Below the pieces are notes generated by a model. That model ran no database searches and was not told the DNA's origin. It saw nothing but the letters and a program-made list of their open reading frames with translations. Position numbers and translations under genes: made by a program. DNA of 64,000 nt from Arcanobacterium_A bovis (GTDB lineage Bacteria; Actinomycetota; Actinomycetes; Actinomycetales; Actinomycetaceae), in assembly GCF_042655305.1 (NCBI RefSeq), contig NZ_JBHSLR010000002.1. The stretch is one strand, 5' to 3'. Within the stretch, counting starts at the first letter, position 1. Each line of letters opens with the position of its first letter. This document shows, one piece after another, positions 32,497 to 41,401 of this stretch.

Positions 32497-33812
32497 TAAA
32501 ATGTGGTGCGCACCCTATAAAGCATCGTCAATCCACGCACCGCCATAAAAAGCACCGCATAGGCGCCCCAAAGAAGTAGCATTCCCGCGGTGCCCCACTG
32601 TGCACCCCAGATCACTATGGCAAGGGCAAATGGAGAGAAAGCAGCCAGAGCGAGCAGCATGTACTTCGCGAGTTTGCGTGTGTCACCCGCGCCAATAAGC
32701 ACGCCGTCAAGCATATACGCAATTGAGGCTATCGGTAGCGCGGCAGACGTGACCCACAAGGTTTGCGTCGAAAGCCAGCGTACGGCGTCGTCGCCCGAAA
32801 TAAACTGTGGAATGACGACGGAAAGGATCGCGAGCACCGCGCCAAGCACTGCGCCCGTGCGTAAACCCCACGTTAAACAACGCCGGAAGACGGCATGAAC
32901 GCGCTCGCGGTTCTTCGAGCCGAGACTCTGACCCACCAAGATCTGCGCTGCCGTTGCAAGCGCGTCGAGTCCGTAAGCAGAAAAATTCCACACCATCATG
33001 ACGATTTGGTTCGAGGCGAGAGCCACAGTTCCCAGCGTGGTGGCCGCTGCGATTTGGAGCAGTATCGCGCCACGTAACGACGCTGTGCGCACGATGAGCG
33101 GCAAGGCCTCACGTAGGGAGCGCAGTACGCCGACGCCGGTGGGTAGGAGTCGTACCTCAAGCTGTACCGCGCGTCGATACACCGAGAAGCATAAATAGCT
33201 TGCCATCAGGCTCTGCGCTATCGCGGTGCCTAAGCCAGCACCGCCCACGCCAAGATCAACTACATAAATGAGCAGGTAATTCAGTGGGATATTGAGTAGC
33301 GCGCCGGCGATTGTGGCGCGGAGTGGAGTTTGTGCGTCGGCGAAACCTCGTAAGGTGCCGGTGGCTGCTAAAACGAGCAACATTGCAGGCAGACCAAGTG
33401 AACTGAATCTGGTGTAGCGCACAGCGTCAAGCAATACGGCGTCGCTCGGGTTAAAGAGGGCGAGGATAGCTGGAGCAAAGGAAAAGAGCACTACACCGAG
33501 GGTGACTCCGAGAATGGCTGCAAGCCAAATGCCGTTTATTCCGTGTTGTAGGCCGACGGCGGGGCGATCCGCGCCTACCATCCGTGCAGTGGTTGCCGTG
33601 GTTGCGTAGGCGAGAAATATACACAGACCAACTATTGCGGTGAGTACGGTAGAAGCAAGTGAAAGGCCTGCTAGTTGATGAGTGCCGAGCCAACCGACCA
33701 TTGTGGAATCAGCGGCGATCAATAAAGGTTCGGCAAGTAGAGTTGCGAGAGAAGGTAGAGCCAGTTTGAAGATTGCTGAATCGATGGCGTGGTTGTCTTT
33801 TGAGAATGGCAT
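32496..33812 (-). CDS. MATE family efflux transporter (DinF/NorM-like)
   Basis: A 438-residue multidrug/toxic-compound exporter with 12 predicted helices in two halves. The first half has the MATE pieces AIFKLALPSLATLLAEPLL and DSTMVGWLGTHQLAGLSLAS. The second half repeats at about residue 225. Inward-facing Na+ or H+ coupled antiport is the family mechanism; the substrate is unknown. In related actinobacteria a MATE gene near rplI-dnaB is common. The stop overlaps the upstream MFS operator. Confidence 0.88.
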   Translation of the reverse strand: MPFSKDNHAIDSAIFKLALPSLATLLAEPLLIAADSTMVGWLGTHQLAGLSLASTVLTAIVGLCIFLAYATTATTARMVGADRPAVGLQHGINGIWLAAILGVTLGVVLFSFAPAILALFNPSDAVLLDAVRYTRFSSLGLPAMLLVLAATGTLRGFADAQTPLRATIAGALLNIPLNYLLIYVVDLGVGGAGLGTAIAQSLMASYLCFSVYRRAVQLEVRLLPTGVGVLRSLREALPLIVRTASLRGAILLQIAAATTLGTVALASNQIVMMVWNFSAYGLDALATAAQILVGQSLGSKNRERVHAVFRRCLTWGLRTGAVLGAVLAILSVVIPQFISGDDAVRWLSTQTLWVTSAALPIASIAYMLDGVLIGAGDTRKLAKYMLLALAAFSPFALAIVIWGAQWGTAGMLLLWGAYAVLFMAVRGLTMLYRVRTTF

Positions 33813-33857
33813 TGAGAACTTATAGTCAGTGGTTTTCGGATTCAGGGTACGTGCGGA

Positions 33858-34346
33858 TTAAAGGAACTTAAAGTAAGCAAAAATTACGAATACAACTATC
33901 CAGAAGACTACGTTGAAGCAGCCGGAACCTTCGTCTTTTTTACCCTTATTTTTTGAATTTTGGCCGGACTTTTTCTTGGGATTCTTCGCGGGAGCCTGCT
34001 GCTTTTTCTTATCGATCTCTTGAATTAAGTTGGTAAAGCTGCTGGAGAAATAGCTTCCTTTGCTGAGCTGGGCACGGATATCGGCAACCGTAACTTTTTG
34101 TGATTCATTCTGAGCGGAGCGCGATTCATGCTGTGGGATACGGGAGTCTTGATCGTATGAGCTGCGAGCTTGTGAACGGGATTCTGATTTCGCTGATTTG
34201 TGAGCGTATTTATTCTGTTGTTTACTTAGCTCGCCTGCTAGAAAAGGCGAGCTAAGATCTCCGGTGCGGCGCGCTGCGCTGCGGTAACGCCGTGTTCCTA
34301 ACCATGCAGAACCCGATGTGTTATCAGAATAAAATGCCGGACTCAT
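33858..34346 (-). CDS. Small basic tail-anchored protein of unknown function
   Basis: A 162-residue protein I do not recognise. The N-terminal 90 residues are rich in Ser, Arg, Gln and Tyr with likely disorder. A short helical segment VTVADIRAQLSKG follows, and then a Lys-rich run (about 118-143). It ends in a single hydrophobic helix, NVVFWIVVFVIFAYFKF, only three residues from the C-terminus, so it should be tail-anchored. ATG 34346 has GAGGAG seven bases upstream; a TTG 51 bases earlier extends the frame without a ribosome site. It lies between the dnaB origin-like region and the MATE gene. Confidence 0.55.
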   Translation of the reverse strand: MSPAFYSDNTSGSAWLGTRRYRSAARRTGDLSSPFLAGELSKQQNKYAHKSAKSESRSQARSSYDQDSRIPQHESRSAQNESQKVTVADIRAQLSKGSYFSSSFTNLIQEIDKKKQQAPAKNPKKKSGQNSKNKGKKDEGSGCFNVVFWIVVFVIFAYFKFL

Positions 34347-34918
34347 AGCTATGCTCCTCGAGTGAAAATTCCCCACTTCTGTTCTATACAGTATCAAATT
34401 TGTGGGTGTGAAATATTGAGCAATTCATCATTTTGTTGGGGTGGGTATGGCTGATGGTTACTTTAAGTTTTCTCGGAGTTTCAAAACTACGAAAAGTAAT
34501 TAGACAGAAAAAGATATCCACTGTTGTGGAGAAAATTGGGGACGAAAACAAGCCGTTTTCCATAAATATTCCACAGGTGTGGATAGTTGAAATAGTAATT
34601 GTGGAGAAAGTGGGTGTGTCGTCCACGGTTTATCCACGATTCTCCCGGCGTGTATCCACAAAATTTCTTAAAGAATCCACAGGTGGATAAAAAGTTGATT
34701 TGACAAAGTCGAAAATAACCTACTTTTTCCACTACCAGCTGAGTCTATAAATATGTGTCAATATGCAGTCGCTATGCACCGAGAAATCGTCATTTGATAT
34801 GAACGAATTTGTAGAAAATTTGTGTTGATATGACGCATAGGGAACAGCGCACATAGTATGCAGGCACGGTGCGATTCCTCAGCAAGTAAGGCATACTTGA
34901 TACGTCGAGGAGGAATGT
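34347..34918. other. Gap before dnaB with a second DnaA-box cluster
   Basis: No gene is present. Boxes one base from TTATCCACA (either strand) are at 34578-34586 (TGTGGATAG), 34630-34638 (TTATCCACG), 34652-34660 (GTATCCACA) and 34682-34690 (GGTGGATAA). Weaker ones are at 34567-34575 (TATTCCACA), 34600-34608 (TGTGGAGAA) and 34673-34681 (GAATCCACA). The density in about 125 bases is far above the surrounding sequence. A TTGACA at 34700-34705 could be a dnaB -35, with TACTTT 15 bases on as a poor -10. The rest (34347-34510, 34740-34918) shows nothing clear. Confidence 0.6.
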
Positions 34919-36268
34919 ATGTCTAATGTTTCCACGCATGGTTTTGACCGTGTGCCGCCCCAGAATATCGCCGCCGAAGAATCGGTGCTTGGTGGAATGC
35001 TGCTCAGCAAAGATGCGATTGCAGACGTGCTTGAAATTCTTAAGGTGCAGGACTTTTACAAACCTCAACACGCCCGCATATACGAAGTGATCCTTGATCT
35101 CTTTGCTCGTGGTGAGCCTGCGGACGCGATTACGGTTGGAAACGAATTACAACGTTCTGGAGATCTGGATCGAATTGGCGGCTTTGCATTCTTGCATACG
35201 CTGGTTCTTTCAGTTCCTACGGCAGCCAATGCGGCGTACTACGCAAATATCGTAAAAGACCAAGCGAAACTGCGCGCCTTGGTAGAGGCCGGCACCCGTA
35301 TCGTGCAACTTGGTTACAATACCGACGGCGGGGACGTGCAGGGCCTACTCGACATGGCACAGGCGGAGATGTTTGCTATCACGGAATCCCATGTAAAAAA
35401 TGACTATGCCGATTTGCATGAGATCGTACCTTCGGTGCTTGAAGAGATCGAAAAGAATGCTGCCCGCGACGGCAAACTAGCCGGACTTGAAACTGGATTC
35501 ACTGATCTTGATAATGTTTTGTCTGGTCTGCGGCCTGGACAGATGATTATTGTGGCAGCTCGACCAGGTATGGGTAAGTCCACCTTGGCGATGGATTTTT
35601 GCCGCAATGCCGCGATCAAGAATGGGCGTCCGGTAGCGTTTTTCTCGTTGGAAATGAACCGAACCGAATTGGTGATGCGTGCGTTAGCAGCCGAATCGGA
35701 TATTTTCCTCAACAATCTTATTAAAGGCGATCTCAAGCAAGACCAGTGGCAGCGGATTCTTGAAACCTGCGAACGGCTCGACAAGGCACCGCTCATTGTG
35801 GACGACTCGCCAAACCTTACAATGACCGAGATTCGAGCCAAAGCGCGCCGACTGCGTCAGCAGCATCAGATCGAGCTAATCGTTATTGACTACCTTCAGC
35901 TTCTTACCTCTGGTGGTCGCACGCCCGAATCGCGCCAGCAGGAAGTTTCGGAGTTTTCGCGATCTATTAAGCTGCTTGCCAAGGAGCTCGATATTCCTAT
36001 CATCGCGGTGGCGCAGCTCAACCGAAATCCAGAACAACGTGCCGACAAGAAACCGCAAGTAGCGGACCTTCGTGAGTCTGGTTCGCTCGAGCAGGATGCC
36101 GACGTCATCCTCTTGATCCATCGGAAGGACGACGACGGTTCACCAGACATGCCGCCGTCGGAAATCATCATCGGCAAGCACCGTGCCGGTCCAACGGGAT
36201 CGGTGGAACTGATGTTCCAAGGTAACCGCGCCCGCTTCTCAAACTTTGGCGGCAGCGGAGATTATTAA
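34919..36268 (+). CDS. dnaB: Replicative DNA helicase DnaB
   Basis: A 449-residue RecA-fold hexameric helicase that unwinds the fork. The N-terminal domain begins PPQNIAAEESVLGGMLLS. The C-terminal domain carries Walker A ARPGMGKSTLAMD, Walker B LIVIDYLQLLT and LRESGSLEQDADVILLIHR. No intein interrupts it. GAGGAGG lies just before ATG 34919. DnaB is loaded at the origin through DnaA, and DnaA boxes lie directly upstream of this gene. It is separated from rplI by the accessory exporter block. Confidence 0.97.
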   Translation: MSNVSTHGFDRVPPQNIAAEESVLGGMLLSKDAIADVLEILKVQDFYKPQHARIYEVILDLFARGEPADAITVGNELQRSGDLDRIGGFAFLHTLVLSVPTAANAAYYANIVKDQAKLRALVEAGTRIVQLGYNTDGGDVQGLLDMAQAEMFAITESHVKNDYADLHEIVPSVLEEIEKNAARDGKLAGLETGFTDLDNVLSGLRPGQMIIVAARPGMGKSTLAMDFCRNAAIKNGRPVAFFSLEMNRTELVMRALAAESDIFLNNLIKGDLKQDQWQRILETCERLDKAPLIVDDSPNLTMTEIRAKARRLRQQHQIELIVIDYLQLLTSGGRTPESRQQEVSEFSRSIKLLAKELDIPIIAVAQLNRNPEQRADKKPQVADLRESGSLEQDADVILLIHRKDDDGSPDMPPSEIIIGKHRAGPTGSVELMFQGNRARFSNFGGSGDY

Positions 36269-36410
36269 AATATCAACTAAAAAATCATACCTGAGTATGA
36301 TGCCCGAACTTAGGTTCACCATACATAATAGAAGTATCTACTTATTCGATAACGCCTAACGAATAACTCGTTAACTACAGGTTCCCTAAGCCTGTGCAAG
36401 TAGATTTTTA

Positions 36411-36451
36411 TTTGCCCGGTGCGCTGTTTTCCTTCCAGCGCACCGGGCAAA
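36411..36451. terminator. Perfect 16-base hairpin downstream of dnaB
   Basis: Arms at 36411-36426 and 36436-36451 (TTTGCCCGGTGCGCTG and complement) with a 9-base loop lie about 140 bases after dnaB, in a 260-base gap before a convergent lipoprotein gene. No long U-run follows on either strand; the flank before it is ATTTTTA. Also in this gap is a TTATTCG/CGAATAA inverted repeat (36342-36366). Confidence 0.6.
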
Positions 36452-36528
36452 TTCAGTTCCTAGCCAACGGCGCGGTAAATCGCACTCTTTACAGGTTCTA
36501 AGATCAGCTAACTGGCAATCAGCGGTTC

Positions 36529-37215
36529 TTAAAATAGTACGGGCCAGCTTGGCATGCAGAGGCTTAGGTGGTCTATGGCGGTGGCTATTTTGTTGGATCT
36601 GATGGTGAATTCGGGGTTTATTTGGGGTTTCTTGCCTGATGCTAGGTCGATTTGGGCTTGTTTTTCGTCTAGAAATTGTGGGACTTTGCCGTTAAGCATG
36701 TCCGGTGCGAGCTCTGCGTAATCGGATAGTGCGCTTAGGGCTTGGCGGGCGTGTTCGTCGTCTGCTGTTGCTTTAGCTAGGGCTTCGTGTTGAGTTCCCC
36801 AAAAATCGACAACGAAAGCAACCCACGCATCCGTCACAATCTTATTGCGCGCAAGAAGCTCTGACGGATCATTCACGTTTGCACGTTTTTTCTGCGCTGC
36901 GACGAATTTTCTACCAAGGGCACTACTTGAAAAGCTACTTACGAGTATCTTGTTCATTTCAGCGCAGTGGTCAGAAGGAGCCGAAACTTTAGGAAGTGAA
37001 GCGTTTGGCTCTTGCCCAGAATTCTTGTTTTCTGTGGAACTTGGGTTATTGGCATCGGTTTGATTCGGTATAGCCGGTTGCGCAACAGACGTACTTTGCT
37101 GGCCGTCAATATTACCAGCGTGTGTAGGCTTCTGTGCGCACCCAGCTACACCACTACCCAAGATGACTAGGATTGCTACCGTAGCGCATAACTTGTGTGT
37201 TTTGTGTTGAGGCAT
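36529..37215 (-). CDS. Putative lipoprotein of unknown function
   Basis: A 228-residue exported protein. The signal ILVILGSGVAGC ends in a lipobox with Cys at about residue 26. A Ser/Asn/Gln/Pro-rich spacer (about 30-75) follows, then a mostly helical domain with two Cys (near 83 and 222) that could pair. I do not recognise the fold. The start ATG 37215 has GAAGAGA upstream. It sits 18 bases after the NlpC/P60 gene on the same strand, so the two may be expressed together and act at the cell wall. Confidence 0.65.
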   Translation of the reverse strand: MPQHKTHKLCATVAILVILGSGVAGCAQKPTHAGNIDGQQSTSVAQPAIPNQTDANNPSSTENKNSGQEPNASLPKVSAPSDHCAEMNKILVSSFSSSALGRKFVAAQKKRANVNDPSELLARNKIVTDAWVAFVVDFWGTQHEALAKATADDEHARQALSALSDYAELAPDMLNGKVPQFLDEKQAQIDLASGKKPQINPEFTIRSNKIATAIDHLSLCMPSWPVLF

Positions 37216-37232
37216 TCTCTTCGCCTAGCGAA

Positions 37233-38132
37233 TCACGAAGCTTCGCGCGGGAAGGGCCGAATTGCAGTCGGCGCAATCCTGGGTTTGAATACCGTATCAA
37301 TGCGGGCAGGTCTGCCCATCCAGTCGGTGTGGATAATCTGATCGTTGCCAATATACAAGGCGGTATGAATGACTTGTCCGTTGCGGTCTGTGTAAAAGAC
37401 GATGTCGCCACGCTCTCGCTTTTCCACGGGCACATGCTTGAAGTGCGGATACTTATACAGCTCTTGCGAGGTGCGATAATCAGGATAAGCGTGAAGGAGC
37501 ACATTAATTGGCTGAGGATCGAGCCCTCCGCGGTAAAGCGTTTGCAACATTAACCCTGAGCAGTCAAAACCTAGGGCATAGAATCCCGCACCGCCCCATG
37601 TGTAGCTAGAGCCGATTTGTTGAGACGCAAAGCGGATCATAGCGTTGATTCGCTGTTCACGGTTTTCCCACAGCGGAACTGGGGTGGCTTGGTAAGTATC
37701 GATCCGCCACATCCAGCCGGTGTTCATGTATTTCCAAGTGGTTTCGTCAACTACTCCGGTAGCAGGGAGACCTACTCTGCGCTGGAAGGAGCGCACGGCA
37801 GCGATAGTCGCATCATCCATCGAAGCGAGCTGCTGTTCATACCAAATGCCTAGTTTTTGTTGAACAATTTTGACTTTCACGCCGTTAAAGCCTGGTGTGA
37901 GAGTATTTGTGGCATTTCCGAGTGAGGTGATGTGATCGGTGACTTGTAAGTATGGATATGGCGCGTGGTAACTAATATGCGACGTGGTTCCTTTGGAATC
38001 GGCCGCATAGGAAGAAGAAATGTGCAAGAACGGTGAGAGTGCGATGAGGGCCGTTGTAATAATTGCAAGAATCAACTTTTTAGGCGTACGCCTACCTGTA
38101 TTGCTAACCATGATTTTCACACTAGCAAGCAT
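37233..38132 (-). CDS. Secreted NlpC/P60 peptidoglycan hydrolase with PG-binding domain
   Basis: A 299-residue exported enzyme. It has a signal peptide (KLILAIITTALIALSPF to about residue 43) and a PG_binding_1-type region (about 75-135: LTPGFNGVKVKIVQQKLGIW, AVRSFQRRVGLPATGVVDE). A C-terminal NlpC/P60 domain follows with the nucleophile Cys in GFDCSGLMLQ, the His in VIHTALYIG and a third polar residue near IIHTDW. Members cleave stem peptides between D-Glu and meso-DAP or Lys. ATG 38132 is kept because AGG lies five bases before; ATG 38111 is possible. Confidence 0.88.
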   Translation of the reverse strand: MLASVKIMVSNTGRRTPKKLILAIITTALIALSPFLHISSSYAADSKGTTSHISYHAPYPYLQVTDHITSLGNATNTLTPGFNGVKVKIVQQKLGIWYEQQLASMDDATIAAVRSFQRRVGLPATGVVDETTWKYMNTGWMWRIDTYQATPVPLWENREQRINAMIRFASQQIGSSYTWGGAGFYALGFDCSGLMLQTLYRGGLDPQPINVLLHAYPDYRTSQELYKYPHFKHVPVEKRERGDIVFYTDRNGQVIHTALYIGNDQIIHTDWMGRPARIDTVFKPRIAPTAIRPFPREAS

Positions 38133-38203
38133 AAACCTGCATGTAAATGCCCTATTTTCAAGCCAAAATGGTTAAAATATTTGCTACCAACTCAGTGCTG
38201 GGG

Positions 38204-38902
38204 TTATACACCAATCTCGTTCATGAGCCGCTTAAAGAACATCGCCTGGTAGTTGAGGTTTTCGATCCACATTTTCTGAGCCATTTCCGTAGCGCATTTT
38301 TGGTCACGGCAGGTGTGCAGCGTGTCTACATAATTCATAATCCACTCACGCTGCGAATCTTTGTCCATGCCCAAGAAATCGACGTAATGCAACGTATCGC
38401 AAATGCGATATGTGGAATAGCGGTCGATATTATCGCAGTCCCCGATAGACTGCGCGAGCACGCTTGGCTCATGCGCAAACACAAGATAGGGTTTGCCCTC
38501 GGCATTTGTGCCAGTGCCTTCGGCGTCAGTGCGGGCATTCCAGTAGCCATCAGTGTGCATGGCAATACCCTGGGCGAGATCGGCGCAAATCTCACTCGGC
38601 AATTCAGCCTCACACAGCAGATCAAAAGCAAGCAATGCCCCAGCTCTACCGTGGTCGACGGGATCCTCAGCATCCCATTTGCCGATGTCGTGAATGAGGC
38701 AACCCAGCTCCAAAAGCTCAGCATCCATGCCCTCAACTTCAGCAACTAAACGTCCAATTTTCGCAACGCGTTCACAGTGCTCAATGCGGTATCTTTTGGC
38801 TCGCTCAGTAGGGAGTTTTGCTTGAAGAAGATGCGAAACTAGCGCTTCGTGCAAAAACGCACGCAGCTCAGCGAAAGTATCAAATTTTCCGTAAGTATCC
38901 AT
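38204..38902 (-). CDS. HD-domain metal-dependent phosphohydrolase
   Basis: A 232-residue HD-superfamily protein. The metal ligands are visible as H in RIEHCERVAKIG, the HD pair in CLIHDIGKWD, and later H in DHGRAG and AMHTDGYW. It resembles small cytosolic nucleotide phosphohydrolases, but the substrate is not evident. I start at ATG 38902, which overlaps the stop of the upstream kinase gene by one base (TGATG), with AAGGAG 12 bases before. An in-frame ATG at 38926 is the alternative. Confidence 0.75.
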   Translation of the reverse strand: MDTYGKFDTFAELRAFLHEALVSHLLQAKLPTERAKRYRIEHCERVAKIGRLVAEVEGMDAELLELGCLIHDIGKWDAEDPVDHGRAGALLAFDLLCEAELPSEICADLAQGIAMHTDGYWNARTDAEGTGTNAEGKPYLVFAHEPSVLAQSIGDCDNIDRYSTYRICDTLHYVDFLGMDKDSQREWIMNYVDTLHTCRDQKCATEMAQKMWIENLNYQAMFFKRLMNEIGV

Positions 38903-39702
38903 CAGGCGGAATAGGCTCCTTGCCATACAGTGTCGAATGGAGTATGTGCGCTCACACGTGCATCAATACCTTTCGTCACCATTTCTTTTGCAATGCGAAC
39001 TGCATCGTGAATATCTGTGCCTTTGGCGAGTTCAGCAGTAATTGCAGCTGCGAGCGTGCAACCCGCTCCAGAAACTCGCTCATTGCCGATCTTTGGCGTG
39101 CGGTAAGCAGTTGCTTGCTCACCGTCCCACAGAACGTCAACGGCGTCGTCGCCTGGGAAATCAATACCGCCCTTAACCACAACGTACCGTGGGCCAAGTG
39201 CGGAAATACGACGTGCGGCTTCTTCAAGATCCTCAACAGTGTTAAGAGAATCCATGCCGGCAAGTGTGCATGCCTCAAAATAGTTAGGAGTCGCCACAGT
39301 GGCAAGCGGAAGAATGAGCTCGCGCAAGGCGTTGTCGGTGTCCAGTGCGTGACCCGGTTCCTGACCCTTGCAGATCAGCACTGGATCGAGCACGATATTG
39401 CGCCACTCTTGCTGGCGCAAGCTCTCGGCAACTGCCTTGATCGTCTCGGGGTGTCCGAGCATGCCGATCTTTACCGTATCGAGATCCTGCGCTTTAGTGG
39501 CTGCCTCGATCTGATCACGAATCACCTGCGGATCGACAGGCACAAAACGGTGCGCCCAATTATTCTTCGGATCGAAGGAAACGATGCAGGTTAGAGCACC
39601 CATTCCGTAGGTTCCGAGCTCGTGGAAGGTCTTGAGGTCAACCTGAAAACCGGCACCGCCGGTGGCTTCAGAGCCCGCGATTGTGTATGCGAACGTGACC
39701 AT
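38902..39702 (-). CDS. Pyridoxal / hydroxymethylpyrimidine kinase (ThiD/PdxK family)
   Basis: A 266-residue ribokinase-like enzyme. Conserved pieces are YTIAGSEATGGAGFQVDLKT at the N-terminus, LDPVLICKG, a TPNYFEA segment, and the anion hole/catalytic VSGAGCTLAAAI (with the catalytic Asp position of the GTGD motif replaced by Cys, as in the Bacillus PdxK-like branch). It phosphorylates pyridoxal/pyridoxine and/or HMP. Stop overlaps the HD gene. It is the second gene in a short run after the aldo-keto reductase (18 bases away). Confidence 0.82.
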   Translation of the reverse strand: MVTFAYTIAGSEATGGAGFQVDLKTFHELGTYGMGALTCIVSFDPKNNWAHRFVPVDPQVIRDQIEAATKAQDLDTVKIGMLGHPETIKAVAESLRQQEWRNIVLDPVLICKGQEPGHALDTDNALRELILPLATVATPNYFEACTLAGMDSLNTVEDLEEAARRISALGPRYVVVKGGIDFPGDDAVDVLWDGEQATAYRTPKIGNERVSGAGCTLAAAITAELAKGTDIHDAVRIAKEMVTKGIDARVSAHTPFDTVWQGAYSA

Positions 39703-39720
39703 AATTCCGCCACTCCTCTC

Positions 39721-40569
39721 TCAGTTAGGAATCAGGTTCATCTCGTCGGGGTGTTTACCCGTTCGGCCAGCTTCACCTTTATCTAACGCGTCGATAGCTT
39801 CCATATCGGCTTCACTCAGTGAAATGTTCGCAGATTCGAAGTTCTCGCGCTGCCGTTCCACTGAACTTGCCTTCGGAATCGCTATATTACCGTGTTGGAG
39901 GTGCCAAGCGAGAATTACCTGTGCGGGCGAGGCGCCGATGCGGGTGGCGATCTCCACGATTGTGGGATCTTCAAATTGGCGTCCACGACCTAGCGGAGAC
40001 CACGCGGTCACCGCAATTCCTTGATTCCGGCAAAACTCCCATGTGGCCTTATTTAGGAGATAAGGGTGCAGCTCAATCTGGTTAGTGGCCGGCACAATAG
40101 TGGCTTCACGCAAGATTGGAACTAAGTGATGGGGTTCGAAATTCGACACACCGATGGCACGTGCGCGCTTGTCGATTGCGAACTCTTCCATCACCTTGTA
40201 GGTTGTGACGAAATCGCCATCGTAGAGCTTCGGCAGCGGCCAGTGCATAAGGAACATATCGACGTAATCCGTGCCGAGTTTTTCGAGCGACTCATCGAAA
40301 GTGCGCCGAGCGTCGTCAGGAAGATGATTTCCATTGTTGAGCTTGGTGGTGAGGAAGATTTCCTCGCGCGGAATTCCTGACTCCTTGATCGCCAAACCGA
40401 CTTCACGCTCGTTGCCATACATCTGAGCAGTATCGATATGACGGTATCCGATTTTCAGGGCTTCAAGCACTACTTCGGTGGCGTTGTCTGGGGTGAGCTT
40501 GTACGTGCCAAAGCCAAGCTGTGGCATGAGCTTTCCGGTATTGAGCTTCACTGCTGAAATTTGCGTCAT
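39721..40569 (-). CDS. Aldo/keto reductase (2,5-diketo-gluconate reductase-like, AKR5)
   Basis: A 282-residue NADPH-dependent reductase. Catalytic tetrad: Asp and Tyr in HIDTAQMYGNE, Lys in TTKLNNGNH, His in FLMHWPLPK. NADPH-binding end includes IPKASSVERQREN. The N-terminal MPQLGFGTYKL is the family signature. It reduces aldehydes or small ketones; exact substrate unknown. The start ATG 40569 is divergent from the alkyltransferase gene (40609) with only 39 bases between the start codons. Confidence 0.88.
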   Translation of the reverse strand: MTQISAVKLNTGKLMPQLGFGTYKLTPDNATEVVLEALKIGYRHIDTAQMYGNEREVGLAIKESGIPREEIFLTTKLNNGNHLPDDARRTFDESLEKLGTDYVDMFLMHWPLPKLYDGDFVTTYKVMEEFAIDKRARAIGVSNFEPHHLVPILREATIVPATNQIELHPYLLNKATWEFCRNQGIAVTAWSPLGRGRQFEDPTIVEIATRIGASPAQVILAWHLQHGNIAIPKASSVERQRENFESANISLSEADMEAIDALDKGEAGRTGKHPDEMNLIPN

Positions 40570-40608
40570 GAACCTATTGTGCCCAATTTTTCTACTAAGG
40601 TGTTAGGC

Positions 40609-41307
40609 GTGAACGAAAATTGGAACAACATACTTTCGGGCCTGAGCGGCGTTGTGCTTAACATCCCACTTAACACTGGGCACGAGTACCTAGATTCCTT
40701 CCATTTCGTCTACGTTTTGGACCACACCGTTGCCATCAGTCACGCGTGGATTATGCCAGCCGAAAGTCTGTTGCACGTGACGACGCCGGATAAGCAACCG
40801 CACGTCGTCGCCGTCGCTGTAGAGCGCGTTGAGGCTGCTATTGCAGCCTGGGGACGACGTGATGCCACGGCTTTCGATCACCTACAGCTCGCTCCGGCGC
40901 GCACGGATTTTTCCGCTCATGCGCGGGAAGCGATGTGTGCGATTCCGTTCGGAAGCATGGCAACATACGGCGATCTAGCTGCGGAAATTGGCAATCCTCG
41001 CGCGAGCCGTGCCATTGGGACTGCCTGTGCACAAAACCCAATTCCGCTCATCGTGCCTTGTCATCGCGTGGTGCCGCAACACACGGTTGACGCAATGCGC
41101 CAGCGTGACGAGCTTCGCGCGAAGAACGGCGGAGCGAAAGACGTTAGGAGTGGCGTGGCTGTTGGTGGGAAGGGCGTTAGGAGTGGCGCAAAAAATAGCG
41201 CTGAAAATAGCGAACTTGCAGGTCTTGGGCGTCTCGATGTAGGAAACTACGCCATCGGCTCGGATCTCAAATACGCGCTGCTGGAATTTGAAGGAGCGCT
41301 TGGCTAG
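40609..41307 (+). CDS. ogt: Methylated-DNA--protein-cysteine S-methyltransferase (Ogt)
   Basis: A 232-residue suicide repair protein that removes O6-alkyl groups from guanine. The active site PCHRVVP has the acceptor Cys (near residue 148), and FGSMATYGDLAAEIGNPRA and RAIGTACAQNPIPL form the helix-turn-helix. After the active site a low-complexity insertion (VRSGVAVGGKGVRSGAKNS) separates the usual LLALE-type end (ALLEFEGALG). Start GTG 40609 is chosen: TAAGGT lies seven bases before, suggesting a leaderless mRNA. A TTG at 40561 would overlap the divergent gene. Confidence 0.88.
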   Translation: MNENWNNILSGLSGVVLNIPLNTGHEYLDSFHFVYVLDHTVAISHAWIMPAESLLHVTTPDKQPHVVAVAVERVEAAIAAWGRRDATAFDHLQLAPARTDFSAHAREAMCAIPFGSMATYGDLAAEIGNPRASRAIGTACAQNPIPLIVPCHRVVPQHTVDAMRQRDELRAKNGGAKDVRSGVAVGGKGVRSGAKNSAENSELAGLGRLDVGNYAIGSDLKYALLEFEGALG

Positions 41308-41401
41308 GCGGCGAGATGCGCTAAGCGGTAAAGAACGCCAAACGGTGAGGCTAACCGACTGAGCTATGGTTGATAGCCGCGAGCGCTCAGCTGTAAATGG
41401 C

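Noticed and set aside
34384..34732. Short minus- and plus-strand frames in the dnaB upstream gap
   Set aside because: They overlap the DnaA-box cluster, lack ribosome sites and similarity, and read through AT-rich DNA.
41354..41369. Sequence like a tRNA D-arm on the minus strand (reads ATAGCTCAGTCGGTTA)
   Set aside because: No matching acceptor stem, anticodon arm or T-arm can be built around it, and the D-stem does not pair. It may be chance or a decayed remnant.
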